DNA of 31,767 bases from RSA11 sp965652565 (GTDB lineage: Bacteria; Actinomycetota; Thermoleophilia; Solirubrobacterales; 70-9): NCBI GenBank assembly GCA_965652565.1, contig CBFGWL010000027.1:1-31767 (forward strand). The letters are read 5' to 3'. Under the pieces are notes generated by a model. It was not told the DNA's origin. It was given only the letters and a program-made list of their open reading frames with translations, and did not search any database. The translations under genes and the position numbers were made by a program. Positions 1 through 8,757 of this stretch are shown here, piece after piece. Within the stretch, counting starts at the first letter, position 1. Each line of letters starts with the position of its first letter.

Positions 1-1463
1 TGGGCGTCGTCGTCGACGCCGTCTTCCCCGACGAGCTCCCGGAGATCTACTCGGCTCTGCGGATCACCGTGCCCGAGGGTGACGGCCGCGACGCGCTCGA
101 TCTCACCTGCGAGGTCCAGCAGCATCTCGGCGACGACCGCGTGCGCGCCGTCGCGATGGACGCCACCGACGGCCTGCAGCGCGGCGACACCGTCGTCGAC
201 ACGGGCGGCCCGATCACGGTGCCCGTCGGCGACGCGACCCTGGGCCGCATCTTCAACCTGCTGGGTGACCCGATCGACAACGAGGGCGAGGTGGAGTCCG
301 AGGAGCGCTGGCCGATCCATCGCCCGGCCCCGAGCGTCGAGGACCTGACCCCCACCCAGGAGATCCTCGAGACCGGCATCAAGGTCGTTGACCTGCTCGC
401 GCCGTACGCCAAGGGCGGCAAGGTCGGCCTGTTCGGCGGCGCCGGCGTCGGCAAGACGGTTCTGATTCAGGAGCTGATCCGCAACATCGCGGAGGAGCAC
501 GAGGGCCTGTCGGCCTTCTGCGGCGTGGGGGAGCGCTCCCGCGAGGGCAACGACCTCTGGCTCGAGATGAAGGAGTCCGGCGTCATCGACCGGACGATGC
601 TCGTCTTCGGCCAGATGAACGAGCCGCCCGGCGCCCGTCTGCGCGTCGCGCTCTCCGGCCTGACGATGGCGGAGTACTTCCGCGAGCAGGGCGGCAAGGA
701 CGTGCTGCTCTTCATCGACAACATCTTCCGGTTCGTTCAGGCGGGCTCCGAGGTGTCGGCGCTGCTGGGCCGCATGCCGTCGGCGGTGGGCTACCAGCCC
801 ACGCTCGAGACGGAGATGGGCGGCCTGCAGGAGCGGATCACCTCGACCCAGAAGGGCTCGGTGACCTCGATCCAGGCCGTGTACGTCCCGGCCGACGACC
901 TCACCGACCCCGCGCCGGCGTCCGTGTTCGCGCACCTCAACGCGACCACGGTGCTCTCGCGCGCGATCTCCGAGAAGGGCATCTACCCGGCGGTGGACCC
1001 GCTCGACTCCACGTCGACCATCCTCAAGCCGGACATCCTCGGCGAGGACCACTACCGCACCGCCACCGAGGTTCAGGAGGTGCTGCAGCGCTACAAGGAG
1101 CTGCAGGACATCATCGCGATCCTCGGTATCGACGAGCTCTCCGACGAGGACAAGCTCACGGTCGCGCGCGCCCGCAAGATCGAGCGCTTCCTCTCCCAGC
1201 CGTTCTTCGTCGCGGAGGCCTTCACCGGCCGCTCGGGCGAGTACGTGCCGGTGTCCGAGACCGTCCGCGGCTTCCGCATGATCCTCGACGGCGAGCTCGA
1301 CGATCTGCCCGAGGGCGCCTTCTACATGAAGGGCTCGATCGACCAGGTCACCGGCAGCGAGGAGAAGGCGGAGCGCGACGAGGCGCTCGAGCGCGAGCAG
1401 GCCGAGGCCTCCGAGCGCGCCGAGCGCGAGGCCGAGGCGGCCGAGCAGCCGGCGGAGGCGTAA
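1..1463 (+). CDS. atpD: F1Fo ATP synthase subunit beta (5' end outside window)
   Basis: Catalytic subunit of the F1 head, which makes ATP from ADP and phosphate using the proton gradient at the inner face of the membrane. The reading frame is open from base 3 and already in conserved beta-subunit sequence, so the true start lies left of the window; the GTG at 69 is internal. Visible marks are the Walker A loop GGAGVGKT (about nt 435-458), the Walker B strand LLFIDNIFRF (about nt 703-732) and the segment QAGSEVSALLGRMPSAVG. The usual RFTQAG reads RFVQAG here. About 487 residues are present, slightly long for the family because of a 30-35 residue Glu/Ala/Arg-rich tail after the conserved end (about nt 1360-1460). 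atpC follows after 6 bases. Identification is secure; the role of the tail is unknown. Confidence 0.98.
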   Translation, partial: GVVVDAVFPDELPEIYSALRITVPEGDGRDALDLTCEVQQHLGDDRVRAVAMDATDGLQRGDTVVDTGGPITVPVGDATLGRIFNLLGDPIDNEGEVESEERWPIHRPAPSVEDLTPTQEILETGIKVVDLLAPYAKGGKVGLFGGAGVGKTVLIQELIRNIAEEHEGLSAFCGVGERSREGNDLWLEMKESGVIDRTMLVFGQMNEPPGARLRVALSGLTMAEYFREQGGKDVLLFIDNIFRFVQAGSEVSALLGRMPSAVGYQPTLETEMGGLQERITSTQKGSVTSIQAVYVPADDLTDPAPASVFAHLNATTVLSRAISEKGIYPAVDPLDSTSTILKPDILGEDHYRTATEVQEVLQRYKELQDIIAILGIDELSDEDKLTVARARKIERFLSQPFFVAEAFTGRSGEYVPVSETVRGFRMILDGELDDLPEGAFYMKGSIDQVTGSEEKAERDEALEREQAEASERAEREAEAAEQPAEA

Positions 1464-1469
1464 GCCCCC

Positions 1470-1892
1470 GTGGCGGCCGAGCATCGACTCGAGGCTGAGG
1501 TCCTCACCCCCGAGGGTGAGGTCTTCCGCGGGGAGCTCTTCCAGCTCTCCACCCGCACCGCGGTGGGCGAGGTGGGCATCCGTGCCCGCCACGCCCCCAT
1601 GGTCGCCCGCCTCGTGCCCCACGAGCTGCGCCTGCACGTCTCCGAGAACGAGTCCGAGACGATCCGCTACGCGCAGGGCGAGGGCTGGATGGAGGTCTTC
1701 GCGAACCGCGCGCGTGTGCTGATCGCGGAGGCGATCGCGCCCGAAAACCTCGACGTTGGCGATCTGCGGGCGCGCCTCCAGGACGCCGAGCAGCGGCTCG
1801 CCGAGGCGGAGGAAGGAAGCGCCGCTCACGAGCAGGCGGAGCGCGACAAGCGCCGTGCGGAGGCGTTCATCGAGATCGCCGAGCGCCGCTGA
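1470..1892 (+). CDS. atpC: F1Fo ATP synthase subunit epsilon
   Basis: Central-stalk subunit that couples F1 to the rotor and restrains ATP hydrolysis. The 140 residues fit the family length. The N-terminal beta-sandwich is recognisable (EAEVLTPEGEVFRGE, then VGEVGIRARHAPMVARL), followed by VLIAEAIAPENLD and a C-terminal two-helix part rich in Ala/Glu/Arg. The GTG start at 1470 lies 6 bases after the atpD stop, the normal atpD-atpC order, and the protein starts directly in the family-conserved region. The next gene begins 11 bases after the stop, so the ATP synthase operon appears to continue into unrelated envelope genes. Confidence 0.96.
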   Translation: MAAEHRLEAEVLTPEGEVFRGELFQLSTRTAVGEVGIRARHAPMVARLVPHELRLHVSENESETIRYAQGEGWMEVFANRARVLIAEAIAPENLDVGDLRARLQDAEQRLAEAEEGSAAHEQAERDKRRAEAFIEIAERR

Positions 1893-1903
1893 GCGCACGC
1901 GGC

Positions 1904-3007
1904 GTGGACGAGCGCGCCCTCACCGAGCAGCTCATCGCCTTCGATACATCGGCGCCTGAAGGCATCCGCCGGGCCGCGGGCTTCGTCCGTGGCTGGCTCG
2001 AGTCGCGCGAGGTCGAGGTGCGCGAGCTCGCGATCCGCGACTTGCCGGTGCTGGTCGCCGACGCCGGCGATCCGGACGCGCCGCTCTCCGTGCTGCTGCA
2101 CGGCCACCTCGACGTTGTGCCCGGCTTCGACGGCCAGTTCACGCCGCGGGTCGAGGGCGACCGGCTCTTCGGGCGCGGCGCCTACGACATGAAGGGCGGC
2201 CTCGCCGCGCTCATGCTCGCGATCGCCGACCTGCAGGGCGTCGAGGGCGTGCGCGCCCGCCTGGGGATCGTGCCCGACGAGGAGTCCGAGGAAGAGGAGC
2301 GCCGCGGTTGCGATCTGCTGGTGGAGGAGGGCTTCGTCGGCGATTTCGCGATCACCGGGGAGCCCACGGACATGCTCATCGGCGTGGCTGCGAAGGGGGT
2401 GCTCGCGATGCGCATCGTGGTGCGCGGCCGGGCAGCGCACGGCGCGACCCCGTGGCTCGGCGAGAACGCGATCCTGCGCGCATTCGCCGTGTTCCGGGAG
2501 CTGGAATCGCTACCGTTTGCCTCTGAGAGCTCGGCGTTGTACGACCGCCCGTCGATAAATCTGGGGAGGATCCTGGGCGGCGACGCGCTGAACAAGGTTC
2601 CGGACGTGTGCGCCATCGACGTTGACGTGAGGTACTTGCCCGAGCAGGACCCGGATGCGATCCTCGAGCAGGTGAAGGGGATCCAGGGCGCGGAGGTCGT
2701 CTCGACGTTCCGGCGCGCACCGGTGCTGATCGACCCGGCCTCGCCGTTCGTGCGGGCCCTCTGCGAGGCCGCCTCCCCGCATCATCCGGAGGAGGTCACG
2801 ACCGTCGGGCGCGACGGCGCCTCCGACGCTGTCTCGTTCCTGCGCGCCGGCGTCCCAGCCGTCGAGTTCGGCCCGATCGGCGCCGGCCATCACGGCCCTG
2901 AGGAGTGGGTCTCGATCTCGTCGCTCGGCGCTTACCGACGGACGATCACGGACTTCGTGCGTGGCCTGCCGGAGCGCATCACGGTCGACGGGAGCGAGGC
3001 CAGGTGA
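1904..3007 (+). CDS. M20-family metallohydrolase (DapE/ArgE-like)
   Basis: Zinc-dependent amidohydrolase/peptidase of the M20 family, 367 residues, close to the usual 370-400. Metal-binding and catalytic signatures are in order: HGHLDVVP (His68, Asp70), GRGAYDMKGG (Asp95, bridging), PDEESEEEE (catalytic Glu pair), GEPT, and a late GAGHHGPEEWVS supplying a metal His. The dimerisation-domain motif GRAAHGATPW is present. Family members remove acyl groups from amino acids or cleave dipeptides; the closest general types are succinyl-diaminopimelate desuccinylase and acetylornithine deacetylase, which sequence inspection cannot separate. No lysine or arginine biosynthesis gene is adjacent. The GTG start at 1904 is 11 bases after atpC. 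Its TGA stop overlaps the GTG of the LCP gene by 4 bases (GTGA), so the two are probably translationally coupled. A role in cell-wall peptide metabolism is conceivable but inferred only from the neighbour. Confidence 0.88.
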   Translation: MDERALTEQLIAFDTSAPEGIRRAAGFVRGWLESREVEVRELAIRDLPVLVADAGDPDAPLSVLLHGHLDVVPGFDGQFTPRVEGDRLFGRGAYDMKGGLAALMLAIADLQGVEGVRARLGIVPDEESEEEERRGCDLLVEEGFVGDFAITGEPTDMLIGVAAKGVLAMRIVVRGRAAHGATPWLGENAILRAFAVFRELESLPFASESSALYDRPSINLGRILGGDALNKVPDVCAIDVDVRYLPEQDPDAILEQVKGIQGAEVVSTFRRAPVLIDPASPFVRALCEAASPHHPEEVTTVGRDGASDAVSFLRAGVPAVEFGPIGAGHHGPEEWVSISSLGAYRRTITDFVRGLPERITVDGSEAR

Positions 3008-5352
3008 ACGACCGCGATCGCGATCCGTTCTTCGAGGACGAGGACGCGCTCGACGCGCCGCCGCCGGCTACGTGGGCGGGTCGCCGCGGCCGGCCGGAGG
3101 AGGACGAGGAGGCCGGCGAGTCCGGGCTGACCGAGGAGTTCGACGCCTTCGGGGACGAGTTCGACGCCGAGTTCGAGGAGGGCGCCGACGAGCCCCACGG
3201 CGAGTACGACGACGAGCCTGCGGATCTCGACGACGCCGGCGAGGACGAGGAGCCCTACGCCGAGGCAGGCGCGGAGGACGAGGAGCCCGAGTGGGAGGAC
3301 GACTTCAGCGCGGATGAGCTCGAGGTGCCCCCCGACGAGTTCGAGTTCGCGGAGGACGACGTCGAGTACGAGGGCGAGCTGGAGGTCGACGAGGAGTTCG
3401 CGACGGGGGAGCACGAGGCCGCCGTTGCGCCCGGGGACCCCGACGCGGGCGGCGAGCTCGCGGCCGACGACGCGCAGGCGGCGGCCGCCGCGCCCGCTAC
3501 CGAGGCGCACGACGTGCTCGGCGAGGCGGACGAGGGCGCGCCCGCGAGCACGGACGCGCCCGATGCCGATTCACCCGCAGGCGAGGGGGGCGACGCGTCC
3601 GACGGGGGCGAGGACGCGCCCGCGCTCGCCGGTGCGGCCGCCGGTGCGGTCGCATCCCAGGAGACGGTCGAGGTGGACACGCTCGCGATCGCCGACGAGG
3701 AGGAGGCGCGCGAGAAGGCGCACGCCGCGCTCGCTGCGCGGGCCGCCGAGCGCACGCAGGGGCACGCCGCGGTCGGGGCACCGCCCCCCGCGGCGCCGGC
3801 ACCCGACCTCACGCCGGCGTCCGAGCCCGAGCCCGACGCCGAGGAGCTCGGCCGACCTCCGAAGCGTCGCCTGTGGCTGCGCTTCGTCGCGGGCTCGTTC
3901 GTGATCATCGCGGCGATGGCCGTCGCCACCTCGGTGAGCCTGCTCGTCTACCTCACCGACATCGCGGCGGGGCTGGGCGACAACGACTCCCTCGGCAACG
4001 TCGAGTCCGAGCTCGAGAAGGCCGGCGGCGGCGATCCCCAGACGATCCTCGTCCTCGGTTCCGACAGCCGCGAGGACCCCGAGCAGCGCAACAAGAACAA
4101 GGGGATCCAGGACGCGCGCTCGGACACGACGATGCTGCTGCGGATCGACCCCGACAACGACGCGATCCGCCTGCTCTCGCTGCCCCGCGACCTGAAGGTG
4201 CGAATCCCAGGCCTCGGCGGCGCCGAGGAGAAGCTGAACGCGGCCTACAGCTACGGCGGGCCCGAGTTGACCCTGAAGACCGTGCAGAGGCTCCTGCCGG
4301 ACATCGAGATCAACCACATCGTCAACGTCGACTTCGAGGGCTTCTACGACGCCGTGAACGCGATCGGCTGCGTCTACGTCGACGTCGACCGCCACTACTA
4401 CAACCCAGTCGGCGGCGAGTACGACGACATCGACATCGAGGCGGGCTACAACAAGCTCTGCGGGTACCGCGCCCTCGACTACGTGCGCTACCGGCACACG
4501 GACAACGACCTGGTCCGCGGTGCCCGCCAGCAGGACTTCCTGCGCGAGGCGCGCCAGCGCATCCCGCCGTCGAAGCTGATCTCCGATCGCAACGAGCTGA
4601 TCGGGATCTTCACGAAGTACACGACGTCGGACATCGACGACCCGATCACTCTGCTCGAGGTCCTCAAGACGATCGTCGCCGCCCGCAACGCGAACGTGCG
4701 TCAGATCGACTTCCAGGGCGGGGTGGGCGAGACCTACGTCGAGTCCACGGCGGAGCAGCTCGAGCAGATGACCAAGGAGTTCCTCGCGGACAAGCCGGAC
4801 GTGGAGGAGCCGAGCGGCGGCGGCAAGAAGGGCAAGAAGAAGGGCAAGAAAAAGAAGAAGCAGCCCAAGCCCGAGAACCAGGGCGCGCCGCAGGCTCCGG
4901 AGATGTGGGACGTGACGGGGCTCTCCGTGCCGTTCGCCGAGCAGTTCGACCGCTACATGCGCAAGAAGCGGGCGAACTTCCCCGTGTACTACCCGACCGT
5001 GATGGTGCCCGGCAGCTCGGTGACCAACGAGTCGCGCTCCTACGGTGTGCCCGACTTCAACGACGAGCACATCTACCGCGGCTACAAGTTCGTGATGCCC
5101 TACCAGGAGGGCGGATTCGTCTCGTACTACGGCGTCACCGGGGTCAACTGGCAGGACCCGCCGATCCTCAACAACCCGAGCGAAACGCGCCGGATTGACG
5201 GCCGCGATTACCTGCTCTTCTACGATGGCGATCGACTGCGCTTGGTCGGCTGGAAGACCAAGCATGGGTCGTACTGGGTGATCAATACGCTCACCCGGGC
5301 GCTATCGGAAGAACAGATGCTCGCAATCGCCACCTCCGCAAAGAAGTTCTAG
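3004..5352 (+). CDS. LCP (LytR-CpsA-Psr) family glycopolymer ligase with long acidic N-terminus and extra C-terminal domain
   Basis: LCP proteins transfer lipid-linked glycopolymers onto peptidoglycan outside the membrane. The frame stays open upstream of 3004, but the GTG at 3004 overlaps the preceding stop as GTGA and begins the acidic sequence directly; it gives 782 residues. Layout: residues 1 to about 280 are extremely Asp/Glu/Ala-rich and presumably cytoplasmic; about 294-321 is one transmembrane helix; about 340-590 is the LCP catalytic domain. Its marks include LGSDSRED, RSDTTMLLRIDP, LLSLPRDLKV, KLNAAYSYGG, YVRYRHTDNDLVRGARQQDF, supplying the conserved Asp/Arg residues that bind the pyrophosphate lipid. 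A polylysine linker (about 606-624) then leads into a 150-residue C-terminal domain rich in Tyr/Trp/Phe that I do not recognise. It heads a run of sugar-nucleotide genes, which fits envelope glycopolymer attachment. Confidence 0.93.
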   Translation: MNDRDRDPFFEDEDALDAPPPATWAGRRGRPEEDEEAGESGLTEEFDAFGDEFDAEFEEGADEPHGEYDDEPADLDDAGEDEEPYAEAGAEDEEPEWEDDFSADELEVPPDEFEFAEDDVEYEGELEVDEEFATGEHEAAVAPGDPDAGGELAADDAQAAAAAPATEAHDVLGEADEGAPASTDAPDADSPAGEGGDASDGGEDAPALAGAAAGAVASQETVEVDTLAIADEEEAREKAHAALAARAAERTQGHAAVGAPPPAAPAPDLTPASEPEPDAEELGRPPKRRLWLRFVAGSFVIIAAMAVATSVSLLVYLTDIAAGLGDNDSLGNVESELEKAGGGDPQTILVLGSDSREDPEQRNKNKGIQDARSDTTMLLRIDPDNDAIRLLSLPRDLKVRIPGLGGAEEKLNAAYSYGGPELTLKTVQRLLPDIEINHIVNVDFEGFYDAVNAIGCVYVDVDRHYYNPVGGEYDDIDIEAGYNKLCGYRALDYVRYRHTDNDLVRGARQQDFLREARQRIPPSKLISDRNELIGIFTKYTTSDIDDPITLLEVLKTIVAARNANVRQIDFQGGVGETYVESTAEQLEQMTKEFLADKPDVEEPSGGGKKGKKKGKKKKKQPKPENQGAPQAPEMWDVTGLSVPFAEQFDRYMRKKRANFPVYYPTVMVPGSSVTNESRSYGVPDFNDEHIYRGYKFVMPYQEGGFVSYYGVTGVNWQDPPILNNPSETRRIDGRDYLLFYDGDRLRLVGWKTKHGSYWVINTLTRALSEEQMLAIATSAKKF

Positions 5353-5357
5353 GGCCG

Positions 5358-6653
5358 ATGACCGACCGGGATGCAATCGGAGTCATCGGCGTGGGCTGGG
5401 TGGGCCTGGTCACGGCCACCTGCTTCGCCGACCTCGGCCACGACGTGGTGGCGATGGACATCAACGAGGCCAAGATCGAGGCGCTGCGCAAGGGCGAATC
5501 GACGATCCACGAGCCGGGCATCGAGGAGCTGCTCGATCGCAACGCCGAGCGTCTGACCTTCACGACCGACATGAGCGAGGTGCTGGACCGCGCGCGCCTG
5601 CTCTTCTGCTGCGTCGATACGCCCCCGACCTACTCGGGCGACGCCGACCTCTCGCGGGTGCGCGCCGTGGTCCAGGCGCTGCCCGCCGACAGCGACCACG
5701 CGCTCGTCATGAAGAGCACGGTGCCGGCGGGCACCGGCGCCGCCATCCGCCGCGACCGTGAGGGGCTCGCCTACGTGAGCTGCCCCGAGTTCCTCAAGGA
5801 GGGCACGGCGATCCACGACTTCCTCAACCCCGACCGCGTCGTGATCGGCGCCGACCCCGACTCCGAGTGGGCGGCGGACGCGGTGGAGGATCTCTACCGG
5901 CCGCTCGGGGGCGAGCTCGTCCGCACCGACGTCGCCTCGGCGGAGATGATCAAGCTCGCCTCGAACGCGTTCCTCGCCACGAAGATCTCCTTCATCAACG
6001 AGATCGCGAACGTCTGCGAGGAGACCGGTGCCGACGTCAAGGAGGTCGCGCGCGGCATGGGGCTCGATCAGCGCATCGGCCCGAGCTTCCTGCGCGCGGG
6101 GATCGGTTACGGGGGCTCATGTTTCCCCAAGGACGTCAGCGCCCTCAAGATGCTGGCGGGGAACACCGGCTACCACTTCCAGCTCCTGAACGCCGTGATC
6201 GAGGTGAACGAGCTGCAGAAGCGGCGCGTCGTCGCCAAGCTCGAGCGGCACCTCGGCTCGCTCGCCGGGCGCAGGATCGCGCTGCTCGGCCTGGCGTTCA
6301 AGCCGAACACCGACGACATGCGCGAGGCGTCGAGCCTCGTCCTCGCCGCCCGCCTGGAGGGCGAGGGGGCCAAGGTGGTGGCGTACGACCCGATCGCCGA
6401 GGACGCGGCCCGCGACCTGCTGCCCACCGTGGAGATGAGCGGCTCCGCCGAGGACGCGCTCACGGACGTCGACGCCGCGGTGCTCGTCACCGAGTGGCCG
6501 GAGTTCGCGCAGCTCGATTGGGCCGCGCTGCGGGACCGGATGAAGACCCCGCTGATCGTGGACGGCCGCAACTTCCTGGACCCCGGAACGCTCAAGGCGG
6601 CCGGGTTCACGTACGAGGGCATCGGGCGCCCCGGCGCCAACGGAGCTGGTTGA
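5358..6653 (+). CDS. UDP-glucose 6-dehydrogenase family protein
   Basis: Cytoplasmic NAD-dependent enzyme oxidising UDP-glucose to UDP-glucuronate in two steps. At 431 residues it has the full three-domain form. The N-terminal Rossmann motif is GVIGVGWVGL, followed by STVPAGTG and EFLKEGTAIHDF. The central helical region leads to GIGYGGSCFPKDVSAL with catalytic Cys255. The C-terminal Rossmann domain includes LGLAFKPNTDDMREA. GDP-mannose dehydrogenase (AlgD) belongs to the same superfamily; the HPDR-like NPDRVVIG segment and SCFPKD favour the UDP-glucose enzyme, but substrate is not proven. ATG at 5358 is 5 bases after the LCP stop and its TGA shares one base with the next ATG (TGATG). The product would supply uronic acid for the polymer handled by its neighbours. 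Confidence 0.92.
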   Translation: MTDRDAIGVIGVGWVGLVTATCFADLGHDVVAMDINEAKIEALRKGESTIHEPGIEELLDRNAERLTFTTDMSEVLDRARLLFCCVDTPPTYSGDADLSRVRAVVQALPADSDHALVMKSTVPAGTGAAIRRDREGLAYVSCPEFLKEGTAIHDFLNPDRVVIGADPDSEWAADAVEDLYRPLGGELVRTDVASAEMIKLASNAFLATKISFINEIANVCEETGADVKEVARGMGLDQRIGPSFLRAGIGYGGSCFPKDVSALKMLAGNTGYHFQLLNAVIEVNELQKRRVVAKLERHLGSLAGRRIALLGLAFKPNTDDMREASSLVLAARLEGEGAKVVAYDPIAEDAARDLLPTVEMSGSAEDALTDVDAAVLVTEWPEFAQLDWAALRDRMKTPLIVDGRNFLDPGTLKAAGFTYEGIGRPGANGAG

Positions 6654-7747
6654 TGCAGGCGCTCGTGCTGGTCGGCGGCGAGGGCACCCGCCTTCGCCCC
6701 CTCACGCTCACGCAGCCGAAGCCCGCGCTGCCGCTCGTCGATCGCCCCTTCATCCGTTTCATGGTCGACTGGCTCGGCCGCCACGGCGTGAGCGAGGTCG
6801 TCATGGCCTGTGGCTTTCGCGCCGAGGACCTGCGTGCCTCGCTGGGCGACTCGGTTCCCGGCGGGCCGACGATCCGCTACGTGGAGGAGCCCGAGCCGCT
6901 GGGCACCGCGGGCCCGATCCGGCTCGCGGCCGACGAGGGGCTGCTCGGGGAGCGCTTCCTCGTCCTGAACGGCGACGTGCTCACCGACCTCGATCTGACC
7001 GCCCACATGCGCGCCCACGAGGAGCGCGGGGCGCTGGCGTCGCTGGCGCTGTACCCCGTGGACGACCCGACCTCGTACGGTCTCGTGCGCCGGCGCGACG
7101 ACGGCGAGGTCTTGGAGTTCTTGGAGAAGCCGGACCCGAGCGAGATCGACACCGACGAGGTGAACGCGGGCGCGTACGTGCTCGAGCGCAAGGTGGTTGA
7201 GCTGATCCCGCCCGAGCGCCAGGTTTCGATCGAACGCGAGATCTTCCCCCAGCTCGTCGGCCGCGGCCTCTACGGCCTGCGCCTGGAGGGCTACTGGATG
7301 GACATCGGCACCCCCGAGCGCTATCTCCAGGCGTCCTGGGACATCCTGGAGCGACGGGTCCACACCGAGGTCGCCGATCGCATCGGCGAGGGGGGCGTGG
7401 GCATCGACGAGCATGCCGACGTCGATCCCAGCGCTGTCGTGGCTGGCGCCGCGCTCGTGGACTCCGACGCGGTGGTGGGCGCGCACGCCAAGGTCGGCCC
7501 GCGCGCCGTGATCGCCCGCGATGTCGAGGTCGGCGAGGACGTCATCGTCGAGGGCGCGGTGCTGCACCCGGGCTGCACGATCGGCGACGGCGCCACCGTG
7601 AAGGGCGCGATCATCGGCGCCGGCACGGAGATCGGCGAGGGGGCGACCGTCGCGCCCGGGGCGGTCGTGGGCGAGAACGCGCGCATCGAGCCCGGCGTGG
7701 TCACCGAGCCCGACGCCCGGGTGGAGCCCGGCGGGGTGTCGGCGTGA
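6653..7747 (+). CDS. Mannose-1-phosphate guanylyltransferase-like sugar nucleotidyltransferase with left-handed beta-helix tail
   Basis: Makes an NDP-sugar, most likely GDP-mannose from GTP and mannose-1-phosphate. From ATG 6653 it is 364 residues. The N-terminal Rossmann-like transferase domain (about 1-235) begins ALVLVGGEGTRLRPLT, the pyrophosphorylase signature, with catalytic-site motifs NGDVLTDLD, EFLEKPDP, NAGAYVLE and YWMDIGTPERY. From about residue 250 the chain is hexapeptide repeats of the left-handed beta-helix type (for example VGEDVIVEGAVLHPGCTIGDGATV), as in actinobacterial and eukaryotic GMPPs. It starts on the last base of the dehydrogenase stop and ends with a GTGA overlap into an isomerase that can make mannose-6-phosphate, which supports GDP-mannose as product. 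A phosphomannomutase is not in the window. A glucose-1-phosphate thymidylyl- or uridylyltransferase remains possible. Confidence 0.86.
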   Translation: MQALVLVGGEGTRLRPLTLTQPKPALPLVDRPFIRFMVDWLGRHGVSEVVMACGFRAEDLRASLGDSVPGGPTIRYVEEPEPLGTAGPIRLAADEGLLGERFLVLNGDVLTDLDLTAHMRAHEERGALASLALYPVDDPTSYGLVRRRDDGEVLEFLEKPDPSEIDTDEVNAGAYVLERKVVELIPPERQVSIEREIFPQLVGRGLYGLRLEGYWMDIGTPERYLQASWDILERRVHTEVADRIGEGGVGIDEHADVDPSAVVAGAALVDSDAVVGAHAKVGPRAVIARDVEVGEDVIVEGAVLHPGCTIGDGATVKGAIIGAGTEIGEGATVAPGAVVGENARIEPGVVTEPDARVEPGGVSA

Positions 7748-8757
7748 CCCGCTACGAAGCGATCCGCGCGGTTGATCGGGCGAACCAGCTCGACGATGTC
7801 CTCGCCATGCCGGCGCACGTGCGCGACGCGCTCTGGCGCGTCGAGTCCGCGCGCCTCGAGCCCTTCGAGTCGAGTGCACTAGTGGTTTGTGGCATGGGCG
7901 GCTCCGCGATCGGCGCGGACCTTGCCCGCGCGGCGTTCGGCCCGCGTCTCGAGCTGCCGATGACGACGGTGCGCGACTACGCGCTGCCGGTCGGGACGTC
8001 GGCCGAGCAGGTCGTGCTGTGCTCGAGCTACTCGGGCAATACGGAGGAGACCCTCGGCTGCTTCGAGGCGGCCGGGGACCTGGGGGCGCGCCGCATCGTC
8101 GCCACCACGGGCGGCCGCCTCGGGGAAATGGCGCGGGAGGCCGGCGTGCCGGTCATCCCGATGCCGTCGGTTCTTCAGCCGCGCGCGGCTTTCGGCTACA
8201 TCTTCGTCGCCGCGGCGGAGGTCGCCGCGATCGCCGGCGCCGCCCCGTCGCTGCGCGCTGAGATCGAGGCCGCCGCGACGCGGCTCGCTGGGCGCACCGA
8301 CGAGCTCGCCGACCGCGCCGTGGAACTCGCGGCCGCTCTCGATGGTGCGACGCCGGTGATCTACGGCGCCGATCTCACCGCGCCGCTCGCCTATCGCTGG
8401 AAGACGCAGATCAACGAGAACGCGAAGCTGCACGCGTTCGCGCACGAGCTCCCCGAGATGGACCACAACGAGATCGTGGGCTGGTCCGGCGGCGCGCCGT
8501 TCGCGGCGATCTTCCTCGCCGACCGCGATCAGCATCCCCGCAAGCGCCGGCGGATCGAGCTCACAGCCGAGCTCATCGGGCCTGGCGCGGCGGACGTGGT
8601 CACGATCGAGACGGAGGGGGAGAGCCGCACCGAGCGCGTGCTGGCGGGGGTCTTGCTCGGCGATCTGCTCTCGCTTCAGTTGGCCGCGCTCCGGGACGTC
8701 GATCCCACCCCGGTCGACGTGATCGAGCGCCTGAAGGACGAGTTGGGCCGGCCCTGA
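7744..8757 (+). CDS. Bifunctional phosphoglucose/phosphomannose isomerase family protein
   Basis: Interconverts fructose-6-phosphate with glucose-6-phosphate and mannose-6-phosphate, feeding the sugar-nucleotide enzymes encoded just upstream. The protein is 337 residues with two SIS (sugar isomerase) domains, as expected. The first contains VVCGMGGSAIGADLA and the phosphate-binding loop SSYSGNTEETL. The second contains the family signature KTQINENAKLHAFAHELPE followed by MDHNEIVGW, with Glu and His residues that act in catalysis in characterised archaeal enzymes. The start is the GTG at 7744 that overlaps the upstream stop as GTGA; the protein begins immediately in family-like sequence. The stop at 8755-8757 overlaps the proposed CTG start of the lyase gene. 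Confidence 0.9.
   Translation: MTRYEAIRAVDRANQLDDVLAMPAHVRDALWRVESARLEPFESSALVVCGMGGSAIGADLARAAFGPRLELPMTTVRDYALPVGTSAEQVVLCSSYSGNTEETLGCFEAAGDLGARRIVATTGGRLGEMAREAGVPVIPMPSVLQPRAAFGYIFVAAAEVAAIAGAAPSLRAEIEAAATRLAGRTDELADRAVELAAALDGATPVIYGADLTAPLAYRWKTQINENAKLHAFAHELPEMDHNEIVGWSGGAPFAAIFLADRDQHPRKRRRIELTAELIGPGAADVVTIETEGESRTERVLAGVLLGDLLSLQLAALRDVDPTPVDVIERLKDELGRP

Noticed and set aside
2905..3003. Upstream extension of the LCP gene to an ATG inside the M20 gene
   Set aside because: It would give a 100-base overlap and basic residues unlike the acidic N-terminus; the GTGA junction at 3004 is a much better start.
3571..5265. Long open frame on the - strand opposite the LCP gene
   Set aside because: It is Val/Leu/Arg/Asp-rich without any domain. 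It mirrors a well-supported gene and arises from high GC content, which suppresses stop codons in other frames.
6170..7879. Long - strand open frame opposite the nucleotidyltransferase
   Set aside because: Composition is His/Arg/Ala/Asp repeats with no recognisable motif; the + strand frame has clear pyrophosphorylase and hexapeptide motifs.
5358..8757. GDP-mannuronate (alginate-type) pathway with the dehydrogenase as GDP-mannose dehydrogenase
   Set aside because: PMI, GMPP and a lyase make it tempting, but the NPDRVVIG and SCFPKD segments resemble UDP-glucose dehydrogenase. Substrate assay or phylogeny could reopen this.
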